From Bacteroidetes bacterium 37-13 (GTDB lineage: Bacteria; Bacteroidota; Bacteroidia; Chitinophagales; LD1): DNA of 64,000 bases. The notes beneath the pieces were generated by a model. That model saw only the letters and a program-made list of their open reading frames with translations. It had not been told where the DNA came from and did not search any database. The position numbers and the translations under genes were made by a program. Every line of letters starts with the position of its first letter. Positions within the stretch are counted from its first letter, which is position 1. The DNA lies in the NCBI GenBank assembly GCA_001897535.1, contig MKTC01000010.1, positions 1 to 64,000 of the forward strand, written 5' to 3'. Positions 53,140-62,328 of the stretch are shown here, piece by piece.

Positions 53140-54660
53140 ATGGAGAACGCAACTAAGGAAAATATAAATTTAATATTCGGCTTAAAGGTGAAAGAACTGC
53201 GAACTGCCCGCAACTATTCGCTTCAAGAGTTGAGCGAAAAAAGCGGAATTTCTGTTTCTTACTTAAATGAAATTGAGAAAGGGAAAAAATATCCGAAAAC
53301 CGAAAAAATTTCAGATTTAGCAAAAGCCTTAGAAGTTCCTTACGACCAATTAGTTTCCTTAAAACTCGGAAAAACGCTTTCGCCTGTTGGGCAAATTTTA
53401 AACCTTGATATTTTAAATGAGTTGCCTTTTGAAACTTTCGGAATTGACCGCAATTTGCTTACGGGAATTATTGCCAATGCACCATTAAAAATTGCAGCTT
53501 TAGTAAACACGCTTTACGAAATTGCCCGCAACTACAACCTTAAACAAGAGCATTTTTACTTTGCCGCATTGCGCTCATATCAAGAGCTGAACGATAATTA
53601 TTTTGATGACATTGAATTTGCAGCCGAGCGCTTTAAAAATGAATTTAGTTTTCATTGCGAGCCGCCTGTTTCTACCACGCTTTATGTGCAAATGCTGCAA
53701 GAAAAATTTGGCTATAAAATTTCTGCCACCAATTTTGATGGTTACGAACCACTAAAAAACTTCCGTAGTATTTTTATTCGAGATACTAAAAAAACGAAAG
53801 AAGAAACTAAAAATCATCTTCTATTTTTTAATGGCAAACTTACCGACCAACAGCGCACGTTTCTGTTTGGTCGCGAACTTGGTTTTAGCTTTCTTGAACT
53901 CGAAAAACGTCCATCAACCACACCTTGGTTAAAAGTGGAAAGTTTCGACCATGTGCTAAATAATTTTAAAGCTTCGTATTTTGCGCAATGCTTGCATATC
54001 AACGCCTTGTTGTTTAAAAACGATATTGAAGCACTTTTTAATGAGCCGGAATGGAGTGAAGATTTAATCTTGAAATTACTGGAAAAATATCAGGCCTCAC
54101 CCGAAATGCTATTCCAAAGAATTACCAATTTGCTTCCAAAATTTTTTGGTATCAACGAGTTATTTTTTATCCGCTACAGCAGTAAAAAGCCTGAAAAACA
54201 TTTGAAAGAAATTTCAAAGGAATTGCATTTGAGCCGGCACAAAGAAAACTTTGAAGCAAGGCAAGCAGAGCAACATTTTCAGCGTTGGATAACCGCTTCA
54301 ATTATCAATTTTCTAAAAGAAAAAAACTCAACCGGTTCAGCAGAAAATATTGCCGAAAGCAAAAACTCCGAAGTGTTGGCGCTTATTGCAAGCCACCCCG
54401 ATGGAAACGACTATTTTGTAATTTCAATTTTGCGCCCAATGCCCGAATTGAATAACAACTCTAATAGTGTAACTATAGGATTTCAAATTACCGATGCCCT
54501 AAAAAAGAGAATTGCATTTCTAAACGATAAAAAACTGCGCGAAAATGGCGCTTTGCTTGGCACTTATCAATTTAATTCTGCCGAAGTAAACATGTTGGAA
54601 GAAAAGCAAAAAGTAATAGAGGCTTTTAATGCTTTTGTAGAAAAACAAAATTCAATTTAG
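53140..54660 (+). CDS. XRE-family regulator with degenerate ImmA/IrrE-like domain
   Basis: 506 residues. An N-terminal Cro/CI helix-turn-helix (about 13-70: VKELRTARNYSLQELSEKSG, then ISVSYLNEIEKGKKYP) is followed by an IrrE/ImmA-like domain (about 200-320) and a C-terminal sensor-like half resembling short-chain acyl-CoA regulators (DUF2083 group). Where the peptidase HExxH should stand, the sequence is LFGRELGFSFLELE: both zinc-binding histidines are replaced (Gly-Arg-Glu-Leu-Gly-Phe), so proteolysis is not expected. Related proteins (RamB/PrpC-like) control acetate or propionate metabolism in response to acyl-CoA; that role is only an inference here, though mce lies close by. TTTATTTG at 53101-53108 is a near -7 match. 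Confidence 0.82.
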   Translation: MENATKENINLIFGLKVKELRTARNYSLQELSEKSGISVSYLNEIEKGKKYPKTEKISDLAKALEVPYDQLVSLKLGKTLSPVGQILNLDILNELPFETFGIDRNLLTGIIANAPLKIAALVNTLYEIARNYNLKQEHFYFAALRSYQELNDNYFDDIEFAAERFKNEFSFHCEPPVSTTLYVQMLQEKFGYKISATNFDGYEPLKNFRSIFIRDTKKTKEETKNHLLFFNGKLTDQQRTFLFGRELGFSFLELEKRPSTTPWLKVESFDHVLNNFKASYFAQCLHINALLFKNDIEALFNEPEWSEDLILKLLEKYQASPEMLFQRITNLLPKFFGINELFFIRYSSKKPEKHLKEISKELHLSRHKENFEARQAEQHFQRWITASIINFLKEKNSTGSAENIAESKNSEVLALIASHPDGNDYFVISILRPMPELNNNSNSVTIGFQITDALKKRIAFLNDKKLRENGALLGTYQFNSAEVNMLEEKQKVIEAFNAFVEKQNSI

Positions 54661-54663
54661 TTT

Positions 54664-55206
54664 TTATGTTGTTGCCAGTTTCAAGAGTGCATTTACGGTA
54701 TTCCAGTTTCGGGTAGTTGCTGTTGTTTTTAATTTACTTTCTAAAAAAGTATTGGTGAGTTTTGTTTGTCCATAGCCATTGGGGCAATATAAATATGCTG
54801 CATCAGTTGTAAATTCCACATCTTCATCTACTGATTTTTTCATCAGTACATCTTCCAAATTACACAATGCAGGCACACCGGAAAAAAACGTAACATGAAA
54901 GAACTCCGGCTTTTTGCTTTGCCTATTACTGAAAGGATTTTTGTTGATGATAGTTTCTAAATGTGCGGCTGTCAATACAATTACAGGAACATCAAAACCA
55001 AACTTATTTTTAATTGCAAGAGAAATAGCAGCTTGCATCTTAAAGCAATCTTTTTCTTTTGTTGAAAAAACCACATTTCCACTTTGGAGGTATGTTTTTA
55101 CATTTTCAAAATGTAATTCTTCGAGCATTTCTTGCAAAAGCTTCATTTTAATTAACTTTTGTCCACTCACATTTATACCTCTCAGCATTGCAATAAACAT
55201 TCCCAT
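54664..55206 (-). CDS. DUF1697 domain protein
   Basis: 180 residues, cytoplasmic. MFIAMLRGINVSGQKLIKM, then LHFENVKTYLQSGNVVFSTK, are the conserved N-terminal part of DUF1697 (ferredoxin-like duplicated fold), and TKLTNTFLESKL, then TTRNWNTVNALLKLA, the C-terminal part. The family is common in bacteria and has no established activity. It starts at ATG 55206 (a second Met two codons later is equally possible) and converges on the regulator gene with a 3-bp gap. Codon usage and composition look like the neighbours. Confidence 0.88.
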   Translation of the reverse strand: MGMFIAMLRGINVSGQKLIKMKLLQEMLEELHFENVKTYLQSGNVVFSTKEKDCFKMQAAISLAIKNKFGFDVPVIVLTAAHLETIINKNPFSNRQSKKPEFFHVTFFSGVPALCNLEDVLMKKSVDEDVEFTTDAAYLYCPNGYGQTKLTNTFLESKLKTTATTRNWNTVNALLKLATT

Positions 55207-55237
55207 AAACCCTAATTTCTAATTAATAGGTAAAGAG

Positions 55238-56572
55238 TTAAATCTTAGTAACTACCAAATAATTTCCTTGAATACGAAGCACTTTCACTTCTGTTCCAGA
55301 TGAAATAAAATCACCTTCCGAAATCACTTCAAGTCTTTCGTTATTTATAGTCGCTTTTCCAGCAGGTCGCAAGTCTGTGATTGTTTTTCCACTTGCGCCA
55401 ACCAAGTTTTTAAGCGTATTTTCTTGCACCGAAAATCCTTTGTGCGAAGACAGATTATCTTTTGGTGCTAATTTTTCAAAGAAAGGCGAATTGAAAAGTT
55501 GCTGCCCGAATGCAACCAACAAAATAAGTGGCGTAATCATAGCAATTACAACCATAAAAAACGAACGACCAATTTCATCGGTACTTACAAACGAAAAATC
55601 AAAATTCACGTTACGCAACATTGCAAGTGCTAAGCCGCTGATGGTTAAAACAATTCCACTAATTCCCGCTAATCCAAAACCCGGAATCACAAAAATTTCA
55701 GCTAAAATCAAAACTATGCCGATTGCAAAAGCTATAATTTCCCAGTTTGCCGCTAAGCCCTCTAAATATAATGGCGCAAAATAAAGCGCAGCCGCAAGCA
55801 AACTCACCGCAGCCGGAAAAAGCGTTCCCGGAGCTTTAAATTCAAAATATAAACCACCAAAAATGAGCAATAATAAAACACCCGAAACTGCCGGATTTAT
55901 CAGCCACATAATCACGCTCTCAGTTAAATTAGATTGGTGATTTACCAAAGTAGGATTATCGGGCAAACGGCTCAGAATTTCATTTACATTTTCAGCTTTA
56001 GCATTGCAAAAACCATATTTCAATGCCTCATCTGTAGTTAAAGTTACAATTTTACCTTTTTCTTTTATGCCTTCAATTTCTAAACTTTCATCAGTCATTC
56101 CTTCGGCAATTAAAGGGTTTCTGCCTGTTTCTTCAGCTGTGGCGCGCATTTTTTTGCGCATGTAGCTTTGGTATTTTTCAGGCATTAGTTCACCACTTTG
56201 ATTCACCACACTTGCCGCTCCAATAGTTGCGCCTGATGCCATGTAGATACTGTCGCATGCAATAGAAATAAGCGCACCAGCACTTGCCGCATTGTTTTTA
56301 ATAAATACCAAAGTTGGAATTTTTGAACGAAGCAACATAGTGCGAATTTTGTCGGCATCGTCCACCAAACCACCGTAAGTATCTAACTGAACCAAAATAT
56401 ATTTTGCATTTCTGCGCTCAGCATCTTTAATAGCATTTTCTGTTAAGCGTGTAACCGATGGCGAAATTTCACTTTGTATCGTAAAGCTATAAACGATATT
56501 TTCGGCACGTGTGTGCAATGAAATACACAAAGTGAACAAAATGGTGGTTAAGAGCGTATAAGAGAATTGCAT
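55238..56572 (-). CDS. NfeD-family membrane serine protease
   Basis: 444 residues: a signal peptide, then a ClpP-like periplasmic protease domain (about 25-220) with VQLDTYGGLVDDADKIRTML and NNAASAGALISIACDSIYM (the catalytic serine is in ASAGA), then about four to five membrane helices (LLLIFGGLYFEF onward), and a soluble C-terminal OB-like NfeD domain (about 380-444: GASGKTITDLRPAGKATINN). NfeD works with SPFH/stomatin partners in membrane quality control, cleaving hydrophobic stretches of stomatin in archaea. No stomatin gene is adjacent here. It starts at ATG 56572, divergent from the LysM gene. Confidence 0.9.
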   Translation of the reverse strand: MQFSYTLLTTILFTLCISLHTRAENIVYSFTIQSEISPSVTRLTENAIKDAERRNAKYILVQLDTYGGLVDDADKIRTMLLRSKIPTLVFIKNNAASAGALISIACDSIYMASGATIGAASVVNQSGELMPEKYQSYMRKKMRATAEETGRNPLIAEGMTDESLEIEGIKEKGKIVTLTTDEALKYGFCNAKAENVNEILSRLPDNPTLVNHQSNLTESVIMWLINPAVSGVLLLLIFGGLYFEFKAPGTLFPAAVSLLAAALYFAPLYLEGLAANWEIIAFAIGIVLILAEIFVIPGFGLAGISGIVLTISGLALAMLRNVNFDFSFVSTDEIGRSFFMVVIAMITPLILLVAFGQQLFNSPFFEKLAPKDNLSSHKGFSVQENTLKNLVGASGKTITDLRPAGKATINNERLEVISEGDFISSGTEVKVLRIQGNYLVVTKI

Positions 56573-56618
56573 AACTACTTTTTGTAAAACTACATTTGTA
56601 CTTTAATAAAACAAATTG

Positions 56619-58154
56619 ATGCTGCGGAATATTTGGACATTGTTGTTGGTGAGCGCATTTTGCTTTAGTTCTTCAGGGAAACAAATCTTTGAATGTTATA
56701 CGCATGTGGTTCAAGCAGATGAAACACTTTATCGCCTATCGGTAAAATACAAGATAAAAGTTTCCGAAATTTTAGCTGCAAATTCCGAGATTGGCAAAAG
56801 CTTAACTATCCATACCGGGCAGCGCATTTGTATTCCAAGATATGTAACCTCCGCCTCTCCTACTGCAAAAACTAAGGTTGAAGAAATAGAAACACCTAAA
56901 GCTTCACCAGCAATTACCAATCCAATAAAAGAAGGAAATTCTTATGTGCATATTGTACAAAAGGGAGAAAGCTTTTACAACATCTGCAAGCAGTATGATA
57001 TTTTGGCTTACGATTTAATTTCCGCAAATAATTTATCCAATACTATTGTTACAGAAAATCAAAAACTAATACTTCCAGCCACTGCACTTATTAAAGGTTT
57101 AAACGAAAATGAACCGCGCCATAAAATTTCGCCAATAGTTGAAATGACTGAAATTGAATCGAAGAATAATTTAGCTCAAACCAATTCAATTCAAACAAGT
57201 GATGTAAGTAAAATGGGCGTTCACAAAGTGAGCATTGGCGATACTTATTACAATATTACACAGCGCTATGGAATGAATCCTGAAGAGTTGAAAAACTTAA
57301 ATAACTTATCAAATTCTGTAATTAGGTTAGACCAAGAACTAAAAATTATTAACCGAAAAGCGCCTGAACAAGCAAAAGAAGAATCTGAAAAAATTCCCGA
57401 ACAAGCTGTAGTAATTGATATTGCAAAAGAAGTGGCAAAGCGCGAAAAAGAAAAGGAGACTGATGTAACCCAAACAGTAACTACAAAAAAAGAAACGAAG
57501 AAAACTAAAGGTAAAAAGGAGAAAGGAAAACAAGACGAAGAGCAAGCGCGACTTGATTTAATTGAAACAGCAAAAACACAAGAAAAAACACAAACTTCAA
57601 GTACTAAAGCAGAAGATTTTACTTTAGAAACTAAAGAAACAACAATAGAAAACAATGCAGAAAAACCATTGCTTAAAAAAGAAAAAAACATAGAAACAGC
57701 TTTAGCTGAACCACCCAAAAAGAGCGAAACAATTACTGAGCCAACTCCAATTAAAGAAGAATTACCAGCAACCGCTCAAAAAGAAATGGAGGCAGATGTA
57801 GAAATAAAAAAAGAAATACTTAAACCAAAGCCCGTACTAAGTTTCTCCGAAGAATATGCTGATGAGTTTTTGAAAAAATCCGGCAACCAAAATCTAAAAA
57901 TTACCAAGCAAAGAGGCTTAGCTGAAACCTCCGATAAAATTGTAGGAAATGAATATTTAGCTTTTTGCAATAGTTGCGCTCCCGGCACGGTAGTAAAAAT
58001 CACAAACCTTATGAGCAAACGCTCTGTTTATGTAAAAGTATTGGGCAAATCGCAAGGAAATTCAATGCTCACAGTTTCTTCAAAACTTGCCACACAGTTA
58101 GATATTTTAGGCAACGATTTTCTGGTAGAAGTTTCAACTTTTACTAAAAACTAA
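56619..58154 (+). CDS. Secreted protein with three LysM domains and a double-psi barrel-like C-terminus
   Basis: 511 residues from ATG 56619. A signal peptide (IWTLLLVSAFCFSSSG) leads into three LysM repeats: about 25-75 (THVVQADETLYRLSVKYKI), 110-155 (VHIVQKGESFYNICKQYDIL), 195-245 (VHKVSIGDTYYNITQRYGM). These bind peptidoglycan glycan chains. A roughly 165-residue Lys/Glu/Thr-rich linker follows, then a C-terminal domain (about 415-511: CAPGTVVKITNLMSKRSVYV, then KVLGKSQGNSMLTVSSKLAT) resembling the RlpA-like double-psi barrel of Bacteroidota LysM proteins. No catalytic residue set for a hydrolase is visible; a septal or envelope scaffold role is inferred. Possible promoter: TTG (56567-56569), 21 nt, TACATTTG (56591-56598). 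It precedes ligA by 47 bp. Confidence 0.85.
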   Translation: MLRNIWTLLLVSAFCFSSSGKQIFECYTHVVQADETLYRLSVKYKIKVSEILAANSEIGKSLTIHTGQRICIPRYVTSASPTAKTKVEEIETPKASPAITNPIKEGNSYVHIVQKGESFYNICKQYDILAYDLISANNLSNTIVTENQKLILPATALIKGLNENEPRHKISPIVEMTEIESKNNLAQTNSIQTSDVSKMGVHKVSIGDTYYNITQRYGMNPEELKNLNNLSNSVIRLDQELKIINRKAPEQAKEESEKIPEQAVVIDIAKEVAKREKEKETDVTQTVTTKKETKKTKGKKEKGKQDEEQARLDLIETAKTQEKTQTSSTKAEDFTLETKETTIENNAEKPLLKKEKNIETALAEPPKKSETITEPTPIKEELPATAQKEMEADVEIKKEILKPKPVLSFSEEYADEFLKKSGNQNLKITKQRGLAETSDKIVGNEYLAFCNSCAPGTVVKITNLMSKRSVYVKVLGKSQGNSMLTVSSKLATQLDILGNDFLVEVSTFTKN

Positions 58155-58201
58155 AATAGCATTGCGCTTTTGTTACTTTCATTCCTTTAAATTTTAATAG
58201 C

Positions 58202-60301
58202 ATGTTTTCTATTGAAGAACAGCAACATTTATTGCAACTCACCAAAAAGTTATTAGAAAAAAGTGAATGGCAAGCAAATAGCGAAACTGTTAGCAATTTA
58301 CGCACTGTAATTAAGTTTCACGATTGGTGCTACTACGTTTTAAGCGAACAAAAAATCACCGACTTCGATTACGATTTCCTTTTTTCAAAACTAAAAGAAT
58401 TAGAAAAATTCAATCCAACCTTAGTAACAGAAGATAGCCCAACACAGCGTGTAGCGAGAGGTTTAACCGAAAATTTTGAAACCGTTACACATCTCACTTC
58501 CATGCTTTCGCTCGAAAACAGCTACAACGAAGCCGACTTGCTTGAGTTTGATAGGCGTGTAAAAGATTTAGTTGGCGAAGCACAAATTCAATATTGTGTG
58601 GAACCAAAATTTGATGGCGCAAGCATTGCTTTAGTTTACGAAAACAATCGCTTGGTTCGTGCAGCCACACGAGGCGATGGCACTGTTGGCGAAGACATCA
58701 CCAACAATGCAAAAGCACTTGCAAGCATTCCGCTTACAGCAAATTTTTCTTCATTCGGAATTAGCAAAATTGAGATAAGAGGTGAAGTGATAATTAAGCG
58801 CGATGTATTTGAAAAAATGAATGAACAACGCGCTGTTTTAGGTGAAAAAACATTTCAAAATCCGCGCAACACAGCTTCGGGTTCGCTGCGCTTAAAAAAT
58901 CCTGAAGAAGTTAGAAATAGACGTTTAGAAGCTATTTTATACCACGTGAGTTTTGCAGAAGATTCAAACGGAAATAATTTAGCTCTTTCAACTCTAAAAA
59001 GCCATTACCACTGCATAGAAATATTGATGAATTGTGGCTTTGTAACACCGCTACATGAGCTTAAACTTTGCAATTCAGTTCAAGAAATTTTAAATTTTCT
59101 ACACATCTGGAACGAGAAAAGAAATCACTTTAATATTGATACTGATGGCATGGTGCTAAAGGTAAATTCACTGGCGCAGCAAAATAAATGTGGTAGCACA
59201 TCACACCATCCGCGCTGGGCAATGGCTTACAAGTTTGCAGCAAAACGCGCAGAAAGTAAATTGCTAAAAGTTGAGTTTCAAGTTGGCAGAACAGGTGCTA
59301 TAACTCCGGTAGCAAAAATAGAACCTGTGCCATTGGCAGGTGTTACCATTTCTTCAATTTCGCTGCACAATGAAGATTTCATAAAGGAAAAAGATATTCG
59401 GCTGTGCGATACCGTAATTGTGGAGCGAGCGGGCGAAGTTATTCCTTACATAGTTGGCTCCGTTAAAAAATTGCGTACAGGCAAAGAGATATTTATTGAG
59501 TTTCCAAAAAATTGTCCATCGTGCAACACGCCTTTGGTGAAACCCGAAGAAGAAGCCGTTTGGCGCTGCGACAATGCCGATTGCCCTGCACAAACCGAAG
59601 AGCGCACCATACATTTTGCCAGCAAAGACGCAATGGATATTGAAGGCTTAGGCAGAAGTATTGTGATAGATTTTATTGAGCGAAAATTTATTCAGAATAT
59701 AGAAAATATTTATAGCCTTCCGTACCAAGAAATTTTAGATTTAGAAGGTTGGGGGAAAAAATCCGTTGAAAATTTACAAGCCGGAATTGAAACTTCTAAA
59801 AATCAACCACTGTGGCGACTTATCAATGCTTTAGGAATTAGATTGGTTGGCGTTTCTACTTCCAAAGATTTGGCATCACACTTAAACAACATTTTTGAGC
59901 TCTCAGAAAAAAATACTGAATGGCTCACCAACATTGAAGGTATTGGCCCTAAAGTAGCGCAAAGTATTGTAGATTTCTTTTCAAATAAATCAAATGTAGA
60001 ACTGCTCCATCACTTAAAAGCAATTGGCGTAAATACTGAAAACAGAGTTGAAGATGCATTGAGTAAAAACAATAAATTAGAAGGTAAAACATTCCTGTTT
60101 ACTGGTAGTTTGCAAAAATTCACCCGCGATAGAGCAAAGCAATTAGTAGAAGAAAACGGAGGAAAACTGCTCAGCAGCGTTTCAGCAAACTTAAACTTTT
60201 TAGTAGTTGGCAAAGATGCCGGAAGCAAATTAACCAAAGCTCAAAAAATAGATTCCATTCAAATAATTGATGAAGATTCTTTTTTAAAAATGGTGGAGTA
60301 A
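58202..60301 (+). CDS. ligA: NAD-dependent DNA ligase
   Basis: Joins Okazaki fragments and repair nicks using NAD. 699 residues, canonical order: N-terminal Ia domain, adenylation domain with Lys136 in CVEPKFDGAS, OB fold, the four-Cys zinc finger (CPSCNTPL, then WRCDNADCPAQ), helix-hairpin-helix repeats (IEGLGRSIVIDFIE, LEGWGKKSVENLQ, IEGIGPKVAQSI), and a C-terminal BRCT domain from about residue 625 (LEGKTFLFTGSLQKFTRDRA). It starts at ATG 58202 and is followed by a bidirectional terminator. All active-site features are intact. Confidence 0.98.
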   Translation: MFSIEEQQHLLQLTKKLLEKSEWQANSETVSNLRTVIKFHDWCYYVLSEQKITDFDYDFLFSKLKELEKFNPTLVTEDSPTQRVARGLTENFETVTHLTSMLSLENSYNEADLLEFDRRVKDLVGEAQIQYCVEPKFDGASIALVYENNRLVRAATRGDGTVGEDITNNAKALASIPLTANFSSFGISKIEIRGEVIIKRDVFEKMNEQRAVLGEKTFQNPRNTASGSLRLKNPEEVRNRRLEAILYHVSFAEDSNGNNLALSTLKSHYHCIEILMNCGFVTPLHELKLCNSVQEILNFLHIWNEKRNHFNIDTDGMVLKVNSLAQQNKCGSTSHHPRWAMAYKFAAKRAESKLLKVEFQVGRTGAITPVAKIEPVPLAGVTISSISLHNEDFIKEKDIRLCDTVIVERAGEVIPYIVGSVKKLRTGKEIFIEFPKNCPSCNTPLVKPEEEAVWRCDNADCPAQTEERTIHFASKDAMDIEGLGRSIVIDFIERKFIQNIENIYSLPYQEILDLEGWGKKSVENLQAGIETSKNQPLWRLINALGIRLVGVSTSKDLASHLNNIFELSEKNTEWLTNIEGIGPKVAQSIVDFFSNKSNVELLHHLKAIGVNTENRVEDALSKNNKLEGKTFLFTGSLQKFTRDRAKQLVEENGGKLLSSVSANLNFLVVGKDAGSKLTKAQKIDSIQIIDEDSFLKMVE

Positions 60302-60309
60302 ATTCAACA

Positions 60310-60341
60310 AAAAAGAGAGACTCTTTCAAGCCTCTCTTTTT
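60310..60341. terminator. Bidirectional terminator between ligA and doxX
   Basis: AAAAAGAGAG (60310-60319) pairs with CTCTCTTTTT (60332-60341), a 10-bp stem with a 12-nt loop and T-runs in both directions. It ends ligA (+) and the DoxX gene (-). Confidence 0.8.
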
Positions 60342-60358
60342 CCGTATCAACAAAGAAA

Positions 60359-60781
60359 TTATTTGCCTTTGTTTAGCATCATGCTATCTATTGAAAAAGC
60401 ACCGCCACCGGTAAAAAACAATGCAACATAAGATGCTAAATAGAAAATGCGCGGCTCCAATATCATAAAGCCATCACCAACCATAAATGCGTGAAAGCTA
60501 AAAATAACAAGGAAATTCCCAATCAGAATTATAGTTGCCATTCGCGTAAATAAACCAAGCGCCAAAAGCATGGCACAAACGCCTTCTGCAAATGTTGCCA
60601 GATAAAAAGAGAAAGTGGAGCCAATACCAATTGGATCCATAAATTGTATTTCCTGACCGGAAAATACAGTAGTTAGTTTTTCAAAACCGTGCCCGTAAAG
60701 TAGCACTAAGCTAAAAGTTAAGCGGAAAATCAAAATGCCAATGTCCTTACCTAACTTCCAATCGCTGAATAAAAAACTCAT
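60359..60781 (-). CDS. DoxX-family membrane protein
   Basis: 140 residues with four membrane helices. Typical DoxX stretches are IFRLTFSLVLLYGHGFEKL at the start, TFAEGVCAMLLALGLFTRMA in the middle and FSFHAFMVGDGFMILEPRI, then LASYVALFFTGGGAFSID, at the end. DoxX proteins have varied roles, from subunits of an archaeal terminal oxidase to thiosulfate:quinone oxidoreductase and stress proteins; none can be chosen here. It starts at ATG 60781. Upstream TACATTTG (60825-60818) is a good -7 box but lacks a clear -33. The 161 bp to the kinase gene contain nothing else. Confidence 0.9.
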   Translation of the reverse strand: MSFLFSDWKLGKDIGILIFRLTFSLVLLYGHGFEKLTTVFSGQEIQFMDPIGIGSTFSFYLATFAEGVCAMLLALGLFTRMATIILIGNFLVIFSFHAFMVGDGFMILEPRIFYLASYVALFFTGGGAFSIDSMMLNKGK

Positions 60782-60942
60782 AGTAGTTAAATTTTAAACC
60801 TTTGGAATATTCCTTTTCAAATGTAACTAAATATTTATTTAAAATACATCGTTTCTAACAATGTTTAATACTAAAAACCTATGCTAACTTGACTAAATGT
60901 ACTTTGGATTTTATATTACGCCAATAAATAATTCTTTCGACC

Positions 60943-62316
60943 TTGGAAAGCGCGAACAACATTTTCTTTTTTGATAGAAGCTCCGGCAATACCTTGCCTG
61001 ATGCAAAGGTGTTGGAGTTTGCTCTTCAATTTGCAGATGTTGGCGTATTGGTCTTGAACAAACAGAATGAGATTCTTTATTCAAATGATTTTTTTTACGC
61101 TGTTACGCGCCACATTGGATTAAAAAAGAAACTGCAAGCACTGTTTGCCTTTGAAACAGTGAGCGAAGAAAATGAAACCTCACAGTTTGTATTGAACAAT
61201 GAAAAGTTGATTATTCAAACTGCATTAGTGAAGTGGCAAAATGAAGCTGCTGCACTATTTTTATTACGCAAAGAAAGAATTGCAAAATCCACTTCTGCCG
61301 AATTGCATTTAGCAGAAGTAATTGTTCAAAATATTCAATTGCCGGTTTTACTATTTAAAAACAATTTATTAGTTACCGCAAATTCTCTTGCCATAGATTT
61401 ATTGAGCATTAAAACAGAAGATTTTAAAAGCAGTTGTTTTGAATTTTTCTTTGAAGGGACTAAAAAGAACAACAGCAAAAAATCGGTTGAAAGTATCTTC
61501 CAAACAAAGTATTTACAAATTGCGCTTGGCAAAAACAAAACTAAGCACGACATAGTTTCAAGCAATATTCTTTTAGATGAAGAGCAATTTTGCATTGTTC
61601 AAATTTTACCCGAAAATATTGCTAAGGAGAATTTAGAACACAATAGCTCAAAGTTTAATTCGCACGATTTAATCACGATGGCTTCGCACGATTTGCGCGA
61701 GCCCGTGCGAACCATTGCAAACTTTTCGCATCTCACGATTGACAAATTAAAAAAAGGTAAAAATAAACAAGCGTTAGAATATGCTGTAATTACCAATAAT
61801 GCAGCATTAGGAATGGATAAGCTTTTAAGCGATTTAAAATTATTGATTGAAATAAATGATAGTGCAGTCGAAGCACAAAAAGTAAATGCAGAAGCCGCAG
61901 CAAAGGCAGCAGTGGCAGAGGTTTCTAAACTTTACAACAGTAAACTTTTTGAAGTAAAAATGCATGGTTTAAGTGAGGTGAAAGCCAATGAAAAACTACT
62001 CATTAAACTCTTTATAATTTTATTAGATAACGCAATAAAATTTAAACGAGAAGAAAAATCCACAATTCAAATTATTGGTGAAAAGCATAATGAAAAAGTG
62101 CTTTTGTGTGTAAAAGACAACGGTATTGGAATTTCTCGCAAACACCATAAAAAAGTATTTGAACCATTTGAGCGCTTAAACCGAGTTGATGTTTATCCCG
62201 GAAATGGTTTAGGCTTGGCTATTGCAAAGAAAATAATAGAAAAACTACACGGAGAAATTAGTATAGAATCCATTCTATATGGTGGCACAAGTGTGTATAT
62301 TGAATTGCCTCTTTAG
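60943..62316 (+). CDS. Cytoplasmic PAS-type sensor histidine kinase
   Basis: 457 residues, no membrane segment. Two PAS-like regions (about 28-110: FADVGVLVLNKQNEILYSND; about 125-220: NIQLPVLLFKNNLLVTANSL) precede a HisKA domain with phosphoaccepting His249 in MASHDLREPVRTIANFS and a HATPase domain: N box LLDNAIKFKRE, G1 VKDNGIGIS, F box VFEPFERLN, G2 GNGLGLAIAKKIIEKLHG. The start is TTG at 60943; no ATG exists within the first 60 codons. No response regulator is adjacent, so this is an orphan kinase whose partner and signal are unknown. It converges on the membrane-protein gene with a 12-bp gap. Confidence 0.9.
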   Translation: MESANNIFFFDRSSGNTLPDAKVLEFALQFADVGVLVLNKQNEILYSNDFFYAVTRHIGLKKKLQALFAFETVSEENETSQFVLNNEKLIIQTALVKWQNEAAALFLLRKERIAKSTSAELHLAEVIVQNIQLPVLLFKNNLLVTANSLAIDLLSIKTEDFKSSCFEFFFEGTKKNNSKKSVESIFQTKYLQIALGKNKTKHDIVSSNILLDEEQFCIVQILPENIAKENLEHNSSKFNSHDLITMASHDLREPVRTIANFSHLTIDKLKKGKNKQALEYAVITNNAALGMDKLLSDLKLLIEINDSAVEAQKVNAEAAAKAAVAEVSKLYNSKLFEVKMHGLSEVKANEKLLIKLFIILLDNAIKFKREEKSTIQIIGEKHNEKVLLCVKDNGIGISRKHHKKVFEPFERLNRVDVYPGNGLGLAIAKKIIEKLHGEISIESILYGGTSVYIELPL

Positions 62317-62328
62317 CATCTATTCATC

